A stretch of 64,000 nt of DNA from Phyto melanocephala (lineage: Eukaryota > Arthropoda > Insecta > Diptera > Rhinophoridae). The translations under genes were made by a program, and so were the position numbers. Positions within the stretch are counted from its first letter, which is position 1. Every line of letters starts with the position of its first letter. Under the pieces are notes generated by a model. That model was given only the letters and a program-made list of their open reading frames with translations. It was not told the origin of the DNA and made no database searches. Positions 43,361 through 55,363 of this stretch are shown here, in pieces. The DNA is taken from NCBI GenBank assembly GCA_941918925.1, contig OW799235.1, forward strand, positions 43,244,701 through 43,308,700, given 5' to 3'.

Positions 43361-45919
43361 TTATTTTTTTTCCTTGGAACTTCCTTTTTCTATAGACCAA
43401 GAGCAATGCTTTCGGAGGAGTACTAATAGTAGAAAGTCCAAAACTTCTATTCTGTGTTGAGAACAAGCGTCGGCAAACCACTGCAGAGTCAAGTTTTTAC
43501 AGAACTCAATAATAAAAGATTTTATACTAATTTTTTGGGGCTCAGACTTAAAAATTTTATCAAATATTAAAATATGTATTTTACTAGCATCCATTAGTTT
43601 ATCTGATGGAGCAGCTAAGCTTCCAAAATCTGTAAGCGACTGATAATTTTTAAAGTGTATAAAAAGCTCGCTTGGTGCTGTTAGAACTTCATCCATCTTT
43701 CTCAATTCGTCACAACATTTTTGGCATTGTAATTTTGGAATGACTTTAAATGCTACATATCCAAAAAAGTATCTCATAGAAACTACTTCAAAATTTATAA
43801 CTGCAGAATTTTCAAAAACATCTTCCAGAAAATAATCTGCATATATGTGGCTCTCGAAATCAACATTGTCAATTTCATAGCAACTTGGTTCTTTATGTTC
43901 AATACATAAATCTGCTTGAAAGCCAGCATCAATATTCGCTATTTCGTCTTGTACAAGTTCGCAGTTGCTAGAAGAGCTTGACTGAACTATTTTAGTCACC
44001 ATTATTTTTGTCAAAATATTATTCAATTCGGCTACAGACGGGTTGTTATTGTTGCCCCCTTTCTGCCGCAATACAGAAAACGTGTTGTCTAATTTGTCCT
44101 GATTAAGGGATTTTGTCATTAAAAAATATACATCACCACCTTCTTTTAAAATATCATCGGTTAACATAAGAACTGATTTAAGAGTGAGCTTCATTCCATT
44201 TAAAAAGAAAACACGCTTCTTTTTATTCAAAAACTCCACATTTTCTAAATATTGCAAGAAAAATTTAATAAATTTATATGCTTCACTGTTAAGCTGAATT
44301 GCAGATCTGTAGCAGTTATCACCGTAAAGGGAGCCACTATTAAGACAATCGAAAATCTTGTCAATTTTTTCCACAAACTGAGCTGTTGATAAGGCCAATT
44401 TTGTGGAATTTATCTTAAATTTTGTGCTTTTGGAAATAGTTTTGATAGCAGCCGCAACAGTTCTGCTGAAAATTTGTGTTGCAAATTTTACACGCATTTT
44501 TTCAAAACAGTTAGGGTAAATATGTGTTGCCGTGTCAATTTTGGGCACATTTTTGTTTTTGCACTTGCTTTCATTTCATACAATTCCTTAATTACTTGAA
44601 AACTTACCGTTCCATCCGGTGATTTTATGTCACACTTTAACCAGCCATTCCGCAAAGACTTAATTAAATGGGGGAAATCGTACATGCAAAAAACTTTCTG
44701 ATCATTAGTTTCAAAAAACGGCTTTTCCACAGATACTTTAAGGTTGGAGAAACATTTTCTGTTGGTCGAGCCTTGATCACATACAAGGGCACGAACGTTT
44801 ATACCCATGCTTTTTAAAATATTATAATTTTTTTAACTATTTCACTTAAAGTATCCGCAGATAAGCCGTTGTAGGAAATAAAGTAATTAAGAATGATTGA
44901 AAAATTAGAAAACATAGATCTAATCATACACATACATGAGTGGCAAGTCTATTAGTCCTTTCAAATCCAGTTGTTTCAAATCCATCAACTAAATATAGAC
45001 TTCTATTATACCTCAACTCTTTTCTTATGCTCATTTCATCCATTACTAAAACCATATGCTTAGCACATCTGTCATCCAACTGGGAGCATTTTTCCCTCAC
45101 GAATTCAAAAGCATTATTTTTTAAGCCGGGCTGAAGAAATTTAATCGGCGCCCACCGATTCAAGGTGGAAATGTGAGGAAGACTCAAATTTAATTTGTCC
45201 CTTAGAAATAAGTATGTGGATTGAGATTTGTAAAATATGTTCTGAGCTAAATATTTTACATTTTCAGAATATTCCTTTGGCCGAGAGCTCAACAAAAGCT
45301 TACAAAAAATTTTGCTTTCTGCGCTTATATTTTGTAAACAATCAATCGATTCCATAAGAGACTTTTTTATATTTTTACGATTTAACTTTTTAGTATTTTC
45401 TGTGGGTCGCTTTGATTTTAAAATTTTTTGTTTTTTTTTGTATTTTTTGAGGAGATTACTATATTTTTTCCGGTAGTGATCTGCAAGTAGAGTTTGATTT
45501 TCGCAATTTGAGCAGAAAGGGGCTTCGATATTTTCACAATCTAAATTTTTTGGGGAGGACCTGAGCTCTGCGTTAAAATCTTCCAATTCTTCCTCCATTT
45601 CATCAATATCTGCAGTTGGAATGGCGTCAGATTTTAATTTTTTTCCCCCAACGTATGAACTTGAAAAATGATTTTCGCAAATATAAAGATTTTTATTATA
45701 ATTCTTCTCAGGAATTCGACATTTCTCTCTCCAAATTTGACCTAGTATCATATCCGGCGAAGGAAATTTAAACATTTTTAAGCCCTTAAAATGTCTTCTC
45801 GACTTTTGGCATTTTTTCACGCAGCATTTTAAGGTGAATTCACCCATTTGTTCTGAACAAAATTTTTTCCGGAGAATAACATTTTTTACTGAGAGTTTTC
45901 TGCAGAACGATTCACCCAT
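43361..45919 (-). pseudogene. P1 THAP-domain P-element transposase, three frameshifts
   Basis: The N-terminus (45919-45600) has a THAP zinc finger: LKCCVKKCQKS, KFPSPD, IWREKC, CENHFSSSY and the DAIPT block. A Lys-rich linker and leucine-zipper-like region follow. LVMDEMSIRKELRYN holds the first catalytic Asp, and GINVRALVCDQGSTNRK the next conserved Asp. FDCLNSGSLYGDN and DKLDNTFSVLRQKGGNNNNPS are C-terminal blocks, and a HRIEVLDFLLLVLLRKH motif ends the protein. Frames change near 44930 (a CATACA run), 44815 and 44545. The first 24 codons overlap a repeat, so the true start may be the ATG at about 45847. Family proteins bind DNA through THAP and use GTP as cofactor. Confidence 0.88.
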
Positions 45920-46548
45920 TTAAGAAAATTTTTCCGAAAAAACAAAGCTGCCATATAATATAAAAATGCAAACAGTTGTACAAAGTGGCAGCACCGCTAG
46001 CAAACTATGTAAATAAATACAAATGTAAATTATTTTATTTAAATATATGTGAAGAAAATGTCGGATAGAAGAAAACTAAAATTATTATTTTTAATTAAGT
46101 GCATAAAGTCAATTTGTTTTCAAAAGAAATTTATAAAAAAAATCGAAAATAAAATGAGTCGCAGCGAGAAAAACCCTGTTTTAAATAATTATTTTTGTAT
46201 GCACTATTGCTCATGTCATACAAACATTCTCTTCCTGTTTTTTTTAATTCTTCTATTAATTTTTGAGCAATATTTTCATTAAGTTTCATTTTAATTGTTA
46301 ATTTTCGGCAAAAACAATTTTTGTATAATAAATGTACTGACACTGTGTGATGTGGCAACCAAATTCAATTTTCATGTAAATATTGAAAAAAGTGGCATCT
46401 TAATTCAGTTTCTTCTGAACAAGAATTAAAATTAAACCAATTCAAGAAAAATCTTTCTGAACAAAATAATCTCTCTCTCTCTCAAAAGTAAAACATCAAA
46501 CTCAATATGAAAAAAATTTGTTCTGAACTAAAATTTTATGGGTGAATC
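45838..46548. repeat. Weak inverted repeat at the P1 transposase 5' end
   Basis: TTCACCCATTTGTTCTGAAC (about 45841) and GTTCTGAACTAAAATTTTATGGGTGAA (about 46519) are inverted and may bound a MITE inserted at the transposase start. A further GATTCACCCAT occurs at about 45909. No duplication is seen. Confidence 0.4.
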
Positions 46549-47196
46549 CAGCTTTATGCCCGATGGCGATTTATTTTTCTTTATTGTACTTGAATTCATT
46601 GCTTTAGTAGAGTTTGTATTTATTGCGTTATTTTTATTTTTTTTATTTACTTTTATTATAATTTCTAGACACACAGTACGTAATGCTTCACTGCAGCTTT
46701 CAAACTGAAATGTGTTATGAAATGCTTTAAAATAAAATAAAAAGCTGCAGAGCCTTTAAAAAATCACTAAAAAATCTTAAAATACAACAACAATACAAAA
46801 ATTGTACCTGACTTCGGTTTAGCTAGGTTTTTGCACATTTATTGCATGTGGGCCAAATAATTCCAGTGCAGGGAACAGGTACATAAGTATTTTTTATTGA
46901 GTTTTGCCTTTCTTACATAAAATTGAAATTTCTTTTATCACAAAATACATACATAACTATTTGTTTCCTGACGAGCTAACATATTATTGGCGAAACAGTG
47001 ACAGCAATTTTAATAAAAATTTTAATTTTAGAGATTAAAGTAGCTAAAATAAATTATAAATTACACTTCAAAAAAAAAATATCACACTAGAGCTACATGT
47101 ATAAGCATTGAGTGTACTTGACAATAGGCGAAAGTTTTTTCGAAAACTTCAATTTGTAAAAGTATCTGTAATACACTAGAAAACATCGCCCTTTTA
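46549..47196. other. P1 5' flank, no gene recognised
   Basis: AT-rich. It lies between the presumed transposase promoter side and the right subterminal repeat. No motif can be fixed. Confidence 0.45.
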
Positions 47197-47558
47197 TTTA
47201 TTTATTTAAAATACCTCAAGTGAAATTCAAATGCTTGAAAAAAACATTTTCACCTATAATAAATTTCATTGTATTAAAATTATCTCAAATCAATTAAAAT
47301 GTACATGTACACTAAAATTTTCACTAAGAAGGGCAAATAAAATTCGATCACAATTGATGCAATCTCATTCGTACAACAACAATATATATATGATTTTGCT
47401 ACTGTAACACAGTCGAGCGTATTTGTTTTCAATATAATGTTTGCTCACATTTATTTGAATTTATTTGACCTTTTTATAAATATAAATTTATATTTTCTCA
47501 TTTCTTTATTTAAAGAACATTAACCCATCCACACATACATACATACATGCATAAACAA
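47197..47558 (-). repeat. Right subterminal inverted repeat of P1
   Basis: The mirror of 42672-43035, ending in GCATAAACA. Confidence 0.85.
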
Positions 47559-47655
47559 CATACATACACGCGTACGTAGTTAAACGTCTGACTGACTGTC
47601 TGACTGACAAGAATTTGTACAAGAAATGAAAATATCAAAACATAAAGAAACATAT

Positions 47656-48337
47656 ACCCCTTTCGCATTGGGCAAGTCACTTGTTCAAGTTAGTTTTTTA
47701 TTTTCTTTTATTTTTCTTTGAACTTGCTTTCATGTTCAGACTCAGCAACTGACTTGCCCAAGTTTCGTTCTCTTTTACTTATTATACTCTTCACACAGTG
47801 AAAAAGGGTATATATAGGTTTGTCATTCCGTTTGAAATTTCTACAATTATCAATTATCTACACATACATACAAACGTGGTATACTGGTTAGAGTGAGCCA
47901 AAAAATTTTTTTTATTTTATATTTTATTAAAATTTTTATTGTTTTATTTTTAATTTTTCTTTTAATTTATTTTTTTTAAGCACATAAGTAAACTTAATGT
48001 ATAATATTACAATGGGATGTTTTTATATATGTATGTTTTGTATGTACGTATTTCATATGAGATAAATGGTGACATAAACAATTGTTGTTGCATGACAACA
48101 CGTTGTGAAGGGTATATAAGATTCGGCATGGCCGAATATAGCACTCTTGTTTGTTTTTATTACTCTTTTGTTTTTGGTTTCTCAACAAAAACTTGCTCGT
48201 ACTTGCCGAGTACAGGCAAGTGTGTACTCAAAAATGAGCAAGTTTCTTCCTCTTAACCCGACCTTACCCCTTTTGCCTATAAACACAACACTTGCGCAAG
48301 TCACTTGCGCAAGTGACTTGCCTAGTCTGAAAGCCGT
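47656..48337. mobile_element. Composite CCCCTTTCGC-type MITE with DINE-like insert, inside P1
   Basis: Left end ACCCCTTTCGCATTGGGCAA; right end TTGCCTAGTCTGAAAGCCGT is a decayed mirror. A shortened DINE-like copy fills 47786-48152, with 5' end, deleted core, ACTGGTTAGAG and the ATTCGGCATGGCCGAAT hairpin. The same composite junction occurs at 16876. Confidence 0.7.
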
Positions 48338-49100
48338 GATACATACATGCAAGCTGAAGTATTTACAAACACACGCAATTACGTATGAGAGCGAAACATT
48401 GTTATGCTCTTTACTTTGCTTCTTTCCCTTTTGCCTTACCGACCGCGTCATAAATTTTTTTTAAAAAATATTTCAATTTGGGCCTTCATGCGCATTCTAT
48501 ATGATTTATATTCTTTGTTTATACATACTCGAAACTACGACCAAAGACAATAGACTATAAAGATGTTGCACTCAGTGTATTTGAAAAAATCAAAAATGTT
48601 GTGCCGTAACAGATGCGGGCGGTAGAGGAAGTATCAGAAGAAGAAAATACTTCATTCTCACATGTTGAGAGAATTAAAAAGAGCAAATTACAACATACAT
48701 ACATACATATGTATGTAAATATGTAGATGAAACCAGTTCTGTGAATTGTTATTGGCAAATTTGTTTGTTTTTTTACTAGCTTAAATGTTTGTGTGTTTTC
48801 CCGTTGAAAACAATTGCCATTAAAAATTATATTAAAGAACAGAAATAATGTTTTCATGCGGTCTATGCGTAAATAGCAAACGTAAAACCAAATGTTACCT
48901 ATTGAGTAATTGTAGGGTATGGATATGTGTTTTATTGTTGTAAAAGTAAAACTACATTGATTTGCACCGAATTTTAAATCCATTTTTAAAGTAGGTATTT
49001 CATTACTACTTACAATATTTGGCAAGAAATCCAATAAAATAAAAGACATAAAACTTTTTGTATGGTATTTATGTTGTTCTTTTAATACGATGGTACATAC

Positions 49101-50037
49101 CTACTTGTGCTTTAAAATTTTTAACTTTTCAGCATTCGATTGTTTGTACTTATAAGTCTCCCAACAGAAATGCTTTCTAAGTAAAATAAGTACAAGCAGA
49201 TTAAGTATTTCCATTCTATGTTTGTGACACGCATTTTTCTCGTCGAACCAAAACGAATATTTTGTATCATTAGTACACCCTACGCATTGCTCCATAACTT
49301 CCTTTTTTAAATTTTTAATTGCTTTGTTCTTCAAAAATAGTTTTTCGAATACTTTAATATGAATTTTACATATTTCGAAGTACAAGTCAGAGGGTGAACA
49401 TAAACTTCAAAAATCTGTTTTTTTGTTTTTCGTATGGATTAACATTTCTGATGGATATGTTAAAATTTGGGAAGGTTTGGTTATATCTATTCGGCATTTA
49501 ATGCAAGATATCCGTTGAGCTATGTAGCCTATGAAATTTCGACTTGAGGTAAGTTTAATTGGCACATTCTTAGAGATAAAACTGTTGGCGCTTTCATCAA
49601 AATATTCTTTATTTTCCTGGTATATGTCAGTGATATCTGTCACGGTGGTAGAATTGTGCTACACTGTCATTATCTTCTAAACTGTTTTGAAAGTCCAGTG
49701 GCAAAAATATTGCGTCGTCTTCAGCACAATTTTTTTTTAAAGATAACAGCTTAGCCATTGCGATATTGAATTCATAAACAGAAGGGTTCTTACAATGTCC
49801 ACCTTTAGCACGTACATACGAAAAAACGTTTTCTAATGGGTCTAGACTAAATCGGCTGGTTAACACAATATGTAAATTAGAGCTCTCCCTAAGCATTTCC
49901 TCACATAACGACAATATACCCCTAGTGGTTTGGATAAGTCCGCTGATGGAAAATATTTTATAACCGTTATATTCAATTTGTTGTATGTATGTAATAAGCT
50001 CTTGCAGTATTTGCCAAGTCCTATTATTAATCTTCAA
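49101..50037 (-). pseudogene. P2 transposase C-terminal region
   Basis: RTWQILQELITYIQQIEYNG, GLIQTTRGILSLCEEMLRES and DPLENVFSYVRAKGGHCKNPS are the C-terminal P transposase blocks, including the conserved Glu. A frameshift near 49645 and an in-frame TGA at 49407-49409 (a single base change from the Gly codon kept in P3) break it. The last piece ends in HRMEILNLLVLILLRKH, parallel to P1. Upstream it is in frame with the THAP part except for a TAA near 50125. Confidence 0.85.
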
Positions 50038-50124
50038 GCCACGTTTCAGAGGGTTGGGATCATTTAAATTTTTACTATTTAAACAGTCAAAAAACCATCG
50101 ATTCGTGCATAAAGGTGGTGGTGA

Positions 50125-50510
50125 TTACGACCTCCTACGCTTACTTGATGGAGTTTTTAGAACATAAATATCGCTATCCTCATTTCCAGAACATTTTTGC
50201 TGTTCAATGCTTCTGGACTCATCACTCTCAGTTAAATGTAAGCTTGGCACGGCTACACTTTGTAAAATTTTTTTGCAAAAAGTGCCTATCACACAAAAAT
50301 AATACAAGAGTTCTTTCCACAAACTCCCTTTCAAAGCCACACTTTTTTATCCATTCCTCAAATAATGGCGTATTTGACTTTGGAAAACTAAATAGCTTCA
50401 TAGTAGGTAAGCTTCTTTTAGATTTGCCACAATGACTCAAAGAGCATTTGTTGCCTGATTTACGACCATCTTTTTTCTTGACACCACTGTTTAATTTATC
50501 TTTTTTTTAA
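50125..50510 (-). pseudogene. P2 THAP-domain N-terminal fragment (repressor-like)
   Basis: The THAP finger is complete in its metal ligands: KCSLSHC, then LCDRHF about 45 residues later, with FSFPKS and WIKKCGF between. A one-base shift follows (near 50270) into VPSLHLTESDESRSIEQQ... ending KRRRS-stop. The catalytic middle is deleted. The start codon region (50525) has a frame problem in an A-run. Such N-terminal DNA-binding remnants act as KP-type repressors in Drosophila; that role here is inference. Confidence 0.75.
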
Positions 50511-51775
50511 TTCGGATAACTCATTTTTAATATACTTAAGAAAACACTGTATTACTTATCACTTTGACACAAAAATGTTTAATGAAAAGCTTCACAGGTA
50601 AGAAAAATATAACAAACAAGTTCTTATGTAAAATAACGGTAATTCAAACATATTGCCAATTACTTTTTTCCAAATTATACCCTTAATCTACAAAAATCCC
50701 AAAAATAGGAATATATAACATAAAATGTTTTTATGGACATAGGTAGGTATGTACCTATTACAGAGATCGACTCGGTTTTGCAATCGGTGGAAAACCCGGT
50801 TTTTACTCTTTCAGCTGGCAGTCGAATGTCGAATACACCGGTTTTTTTACTCACAGAAGAATGAAATAAACCTCATTTTTAGTTTTATGTTCATTAATCT
50901 TTGTAACAAAACGTACCATATATTTATTACTCAAAAATTTCAAAATATCAGAAAATTTATTAAATATTCTTCCATAATATTGTAAGAAATTAATTTTTTG
51001 TTTCAAATACAAATTAAAATAAGAAAAATAATTAGGCTTAAATTTTATTTGTTTTAAATGGATAGCAGGTATTTTATACGTTAATATTAAAATTTTATAT
51101 TAATATGTTCATATTTTAATATATTAAATTTTACTGTAATTAATATATACATATGGTTAATATATACAAAAAATCGTCTTATTAGGGCATTTAAAATTCA
51201 ACCAAATTTCATGCAATTTTTGTTTTTACAATAACAAAATATGTATGCGTTCGCTACGGCAGCACATGCGATCATTTCAGTTCTGTATAAAACATTTTTT
51301 CATATCAATATATTGTATTGCATAACCCAGCAAACATGACGTTGTCTTTAAATTCAGGTGGTTATAGTTTACCTTATATCAAACATATTTTTTGCTAACT
51401 AAGACTAAAGTTTAAATAAAATGTGACTTATTTACTGATAAAGTAGTTACATTCAAATAATTTCCAAATTTTAATCGTCCAGGAGAGTGCTTAATTGCAT
51501 AATGTACTTAATTGGTAATAATATGAAATCAAACCTACGTGTTTGCTGGGATGCACGTTTGGTAATATTTACACACACACATAAACAGTACATCACATAT
51601 AATTTGTTTTTGTTGAGAACTTGTTCTCTTTTTGTTTTCTTACTCTCATATATTAGAATTCTGTGTGTGTATAACACAAATTGGGATTTATTGAAAAATC
51701 CCACATAGAAAATAACACCGGCACAACTTTGTATGGCAGTGCAACATCTTTATAGTCTATTGTCTTTGCTACGAC

Positions 51776-51949
51776 GTATTTATTGTGTATATAAATAGAA
51801 AAAAAAGAGACGACGCGAGTGTTTTATTTTTTTTGTGTCTGCTACCACGTACTTGGTATATATGCATTGCGATGGTGAAGACGAATCGACGGGAGTAATA
51901 TACGCTCATCAAGGACGAAATTTGTTTTTAAGAAAAATAAACGTTTAAC
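51776..51949 (+). other. Element G leader segment between P2 and P3
   Basis: It continues the 63-bp unit (GTATTTATTGTGTATATAAA) and a diverged further unit (GACGACGCGAGTGTTTTATT), then unique leader sequence up to GTTTAAC. No gene. Confidence 0.75.
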
Positions 51950-52508
51950 CAAAGACAATAGACTATAAAGATGTTGCACTCAGTGTATTTGAAAAAATCA
52001 AAAATGTTGAGCTGTAACAGATGCGGGCGGTAGAGGAAGTATTAGAAGAAGAAAATACTTCATTCTCACATGTTGAGAATATTAAAAAGAGCAAATTACA
52101 ACATACATACATACATATGTATTTTAATATGTAGATAAAACCAGTTCTGTGAATTGTTATTGGCAAATTTGTTTGCTTTTTTACTAGCTTAAGTGTTTGT
52201 GTGTTTTCCCGTTGAAAACAATTGCCATTAAAAATTATATTAAAGAACAGAAATAATGTTTTCATGCGGTCTATGCGTAAATAGCAAACGTAAAACCAAA
52301 TGTTACCTTTTGAGTAATTGCAGGGTATGCATATGTGTTTTATTGTTGTAAAAGTAAAACTACATTGATTTGCACCGAATTTTAAGTCCATTTTTAAAGT
52401 AAGTATTTCATTACTACTTACAATATTTGGCAAGAAATCCAATAAAATGAAAGAATTAAAACTTTTTGTATGGTATTTATGTTGTTCTTTTAATACGATG
52501 GTACATAC

Positions 52509-53445
52509 CTACTTGTGCTTTAAAATTTTTAACTTTTCAGCATTCGATTGTTTGTACTTATAAGTCTCCCAACAGGAATGCTTTCTAAGTAAAATAAGTA
52601 CAAGCAGATTAAGTATTTCCATTCTATGTTTGTGACACGCATTTTTTTCGTCGAACCAAAACGAATATTTTGTATCATTAGTACACCCTACGCATTGCTC
52701 CATAACTTCCTTTTTTAAATTTTTAATTGCTTTGTTCTTCAAAAATAGTTTTTCGAATACTTTAATATGAATTTTACATATTTCGAAGTACAAGTCAGAG
52801 GGTGAATATAAACTTCCAAAATCTGTTTTTTTGTTTTTCGTATGGATAAACATTTCTGATGGATATGTTAAAATTTGGGAAGGTTTGATTATATCTATTC
52901 GGCATTTAATGCAAGATATCCGTTGAGCTATGTAGCCTATGAAATTTCGACTTGAGGTAAGTTTAATTGGCACATTCTTAGAGATAAAACTGTTGGCGCT
53001 TTCATCAAAATATTCTTTATTTTCCTGGTATATGTCAGTGATGTCTGTCACGGTGGTAGAATTGTGCTACACTGTCATTATCTTCTAAACTGTTTTGAAA
53101 GTCCAGTGGCAAAAATATTGCGTCGTCTTCAGCGCAATTTTTTTTTAAAGATAACAGCTTAGCCATTGCGATATTGAATTCATAAACAGAAGGGTTCTTA
53201 CAATGTCCACCTTTAGCACGTACATACGAAAAAACGTTTTCTAATGGGTCTAGACTAAATCGGCTGGTTAACACAATATGTAAATTAGAGCTCTCCCTAA
53301 GCATTTCCTCACATAACGACAATATACCCCTAGTGGTTTGGATAAGTCCGCTGATGGAAAATATTTTATAACCGTTATATTCAATTTGTTGTATGTATGT
53401 AATAAGCTCTTGCAGTATTTGCCAAGTCCTATTATTAATCTTCAA
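52509..53445 (-). pseudogene. P3 transposase C-terminal region
   Basis: Same blocks as in P2. Here the last 180 codons (53051-52509) are open, and the Gly codon lost in P2 is intact (KKTDFGSLYSPSD). The frameshift near 53045 is shared with P2, so it predates their separation. No catalytic Asp residues are retained. Confidence 0.85.
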
Positions 53446-53532
53446 GCCACGTTTCAGAGGGTTGGGATCATTTAAATTTTTACTATTTAAACAGTCAAAA
53501 AACCATCGATTCGTGCATAAAGGTGGTGGTGA

Positions 53533-53915
53533 TTACGACCTCCTACGCTTACTTGATGGAGTTTTTAGAACATAAATATCGCTATCCTCATTTCCAGAAC
53601 ATTTTTGCTGTTCAATGCTTCTGGACTCATCACTCTCAGTTAAATGTAAGCTTGGCACGGCTCCACTTTTTAAAAATTTTTTGCAAAAAGTGCCCATCAA
53701 ACAAAAATAATACAGGAGTTCTTTCCACAAACTCCCTTTCAAAGCCACACTTTTTTATCCATTCCTCAAATAATGGCGTATTTGACTTTGGAAAACGAAA
53801 TAGCTTTATCGTAGGTAAGCTTCTTTTAGATTTGTCACAATGACTCAAAGAGCATTTGTTGCCTGATTTACGACCATCTTTTTTCTTGACACCACTGTTT
53901 AATTTATTTTTTTTT
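53533..53915 (-). pseudogene. P3 THAP-domain N-terminal fragment, damaged finger
   Basis: The same layout as P2, but the second zinc pair reads LFDGHF where P2 has LCDRHF, so one zinc-binding Cys is lost. The frameshift after the finger and the KRRRS-stop are shared with P2. DNA binding by this copy is unlikely. Confidence 0.75.
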
Positions 53916-55198
53916 TAATTCGGATAACTCATTTTTAATATACTTAAGAAAACACTGTATTACTTATTACTTTGACACAAAAATGTTTAATGAAAAGCTT
54001 CACAAGTAAGAAATATATAAAAAACAAGTTCTTATGTAAAATAACGGTAATTCAAACATATTGCCAATTACTTTTTTCCAAATTATACCCTTAATCTACA
54101 AAAATCCCAAAAATAGGAATATATAACATAAAATGTTTTTATGGACATAGGTAGGTATGTACCTATTACAGTGATCGACTCGGTTTTGCAATCGGTGGAA
54201 AACCCGGTTTTTTACTCTTTCAGCTGGCAGTTTTTTCCAAAGGTTAATTTTTTCGAATGTCGAATACACCGGTTTTTTTACTCACAGAAGAATGAAATAA
54301 ACCTCATTTTTAGTTTAATGTTCATTTATCTTTGTAACAAAACTCAAAAATTTCAAAATATCAGAAAATTTATTAAATGTTCTTCCATAATATTGTAAGA
54401 AATTAATTTGTTGTTTCAAAAACAAATTAAAATAAGAAAAATAATTAGGCTTAAATTTTATTTGTTTTAAATGGATAGCAGGTATTTTATACGTTAATAT
54501 TAAAATTTTATATTAATATGTTCATATTTTAATATATTAAATTTTACTGTAATTAATATATACATATGGTTAATATATACAAAAAATCGTCTTATTAGGG
54601 CATTTAAAATTTAACCAAATTGCATGCAATTTTTGTTTTTACAATAACAAAATATGTATGCGTTCGCTACGGCAGCACATGCGATCATTTCAGTTCTGTA
54701 TAAAACATTTTTTCATATCATTTCATATCAATATATTGAATTGCATAACCCAGCAAACATGACGTTGTCTTTAAATTCAGGTGGTTATAGTTTACCTTAT
54801 ATCAAACATATTTTTTGCTAACTAAGACTAAAGTTTAAATAAAATGTGACTTATTTACTGATAAAGCAGTTACATTCAAATAATTTCCAAATTTTAATCG
54901 TCCAGGAGAGTGCTTAATTGCATAATGTACTTAATTGGTAATAATATGAAATCAAACCTACGTGTTTGCTGGGATGCACGTTTGGTAATATTTACACACA
55001 TACATAAACAGTACATCACATATAATTTGTTTTTGTTGAGAACTTGTTCTCTTTTTGTTTTCTTACTCTCACATATTAGAATTCTGTGTGTGTATAACAC
55101 AAATTGGGATTTATTGAAAAATCCCACATAGAAAATAACACCGGCACAACTTTGTATGGCAGTGCAACATCTTTATAGTCTATTGTCTTTGGTTTAAC

Positions 55199-55363
55199 AT
55201 ACATTTAAAGTGAATTCTATATAGAATATATTAAAGAGAAATAGTGCAAGGAGAGACAAAAACGTAAATTAGAAAAAATATTATATACTGAGCACGACGA
55301 CGCGAACGTTTTATAAAAATTTTATTTACAATTGTGTAAACGAAAGTTTTAAATTTTGTTATA
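55199..55363 (+). other. Element G leader, final segment before gag
   Basis: Untranslated, AT-rich leader containing another short GACGACGCGAACGTTTTATA similarity to the 63-bp unit (about 55298). It ends at the gag ATG. Confidence 0.7.

Larger units (their letters stand above)
42431..48517 (-). mobile_element. P-like element P1, 6,087 bp
   Basis: A 30-bp perfect inverted end (CAAAGAATATAAATCATATA...) is mirrored at 48488-48517. TTTATAC flanks both sides (42424-42430, 48518-48524), 7 bp. Inside are 362-bp subterminal inverted repeats, a minus-strand THAP transposase pseudogene and a composite MITE. A small GCGGGTTC/GAACCCGC hairpin lies near 42486. Confidence 0.9.
48542..51768 (-). mobile_element. 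P-like element P2, 3,227 bp, internally deleted
   Basis: A perfect 31-bp inverted end (CAAAGACAATAGACTATAAA...) is mirrored at 51738-51768. CTACGAC flanks both sides (48535-48541, 51769-51775). It is nearly identical to P3 in sequence and orientation. It carries THAP and C-terminal transposase pieces only. 48573-49100 and 50520-51730 are AT-rich and non-coding. Confidence 0.93.
51950..55191 (-). mobile_element. P-like element P3, 3,242 bp, internally deleted
   Basis: It has the same 31-bp ends as P2. GTTTAAC flanks both sides (51943-51949, 55192-55198). It differs from P2 by scattered substitutions and small indels, for example a 10-bp repeat near 54720 and an extra TTTTTTCCAAAGGTTAA-type stretch near 54231. 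It has the same orientation as P1 and P2. Confidence 0.93.

Noticed and set aside
44809..44923. Intron between the first two P1 transposase frames
   Set aside because: The sequence is open in another frame and encodes the expected conserved region, so a frameshift in a CA/TA-rich run explains it better than splicing.
48555..49049. 164-codon minus-strand frame at the left end of P2 (and its partner at 51963-52442 in P3)
   Set aside because: It runs through the 31-bp end, is AT-biased and hydrophobic by composition, and matches no transposase region. Conservation between P2 and P3 reflects their recent origin.
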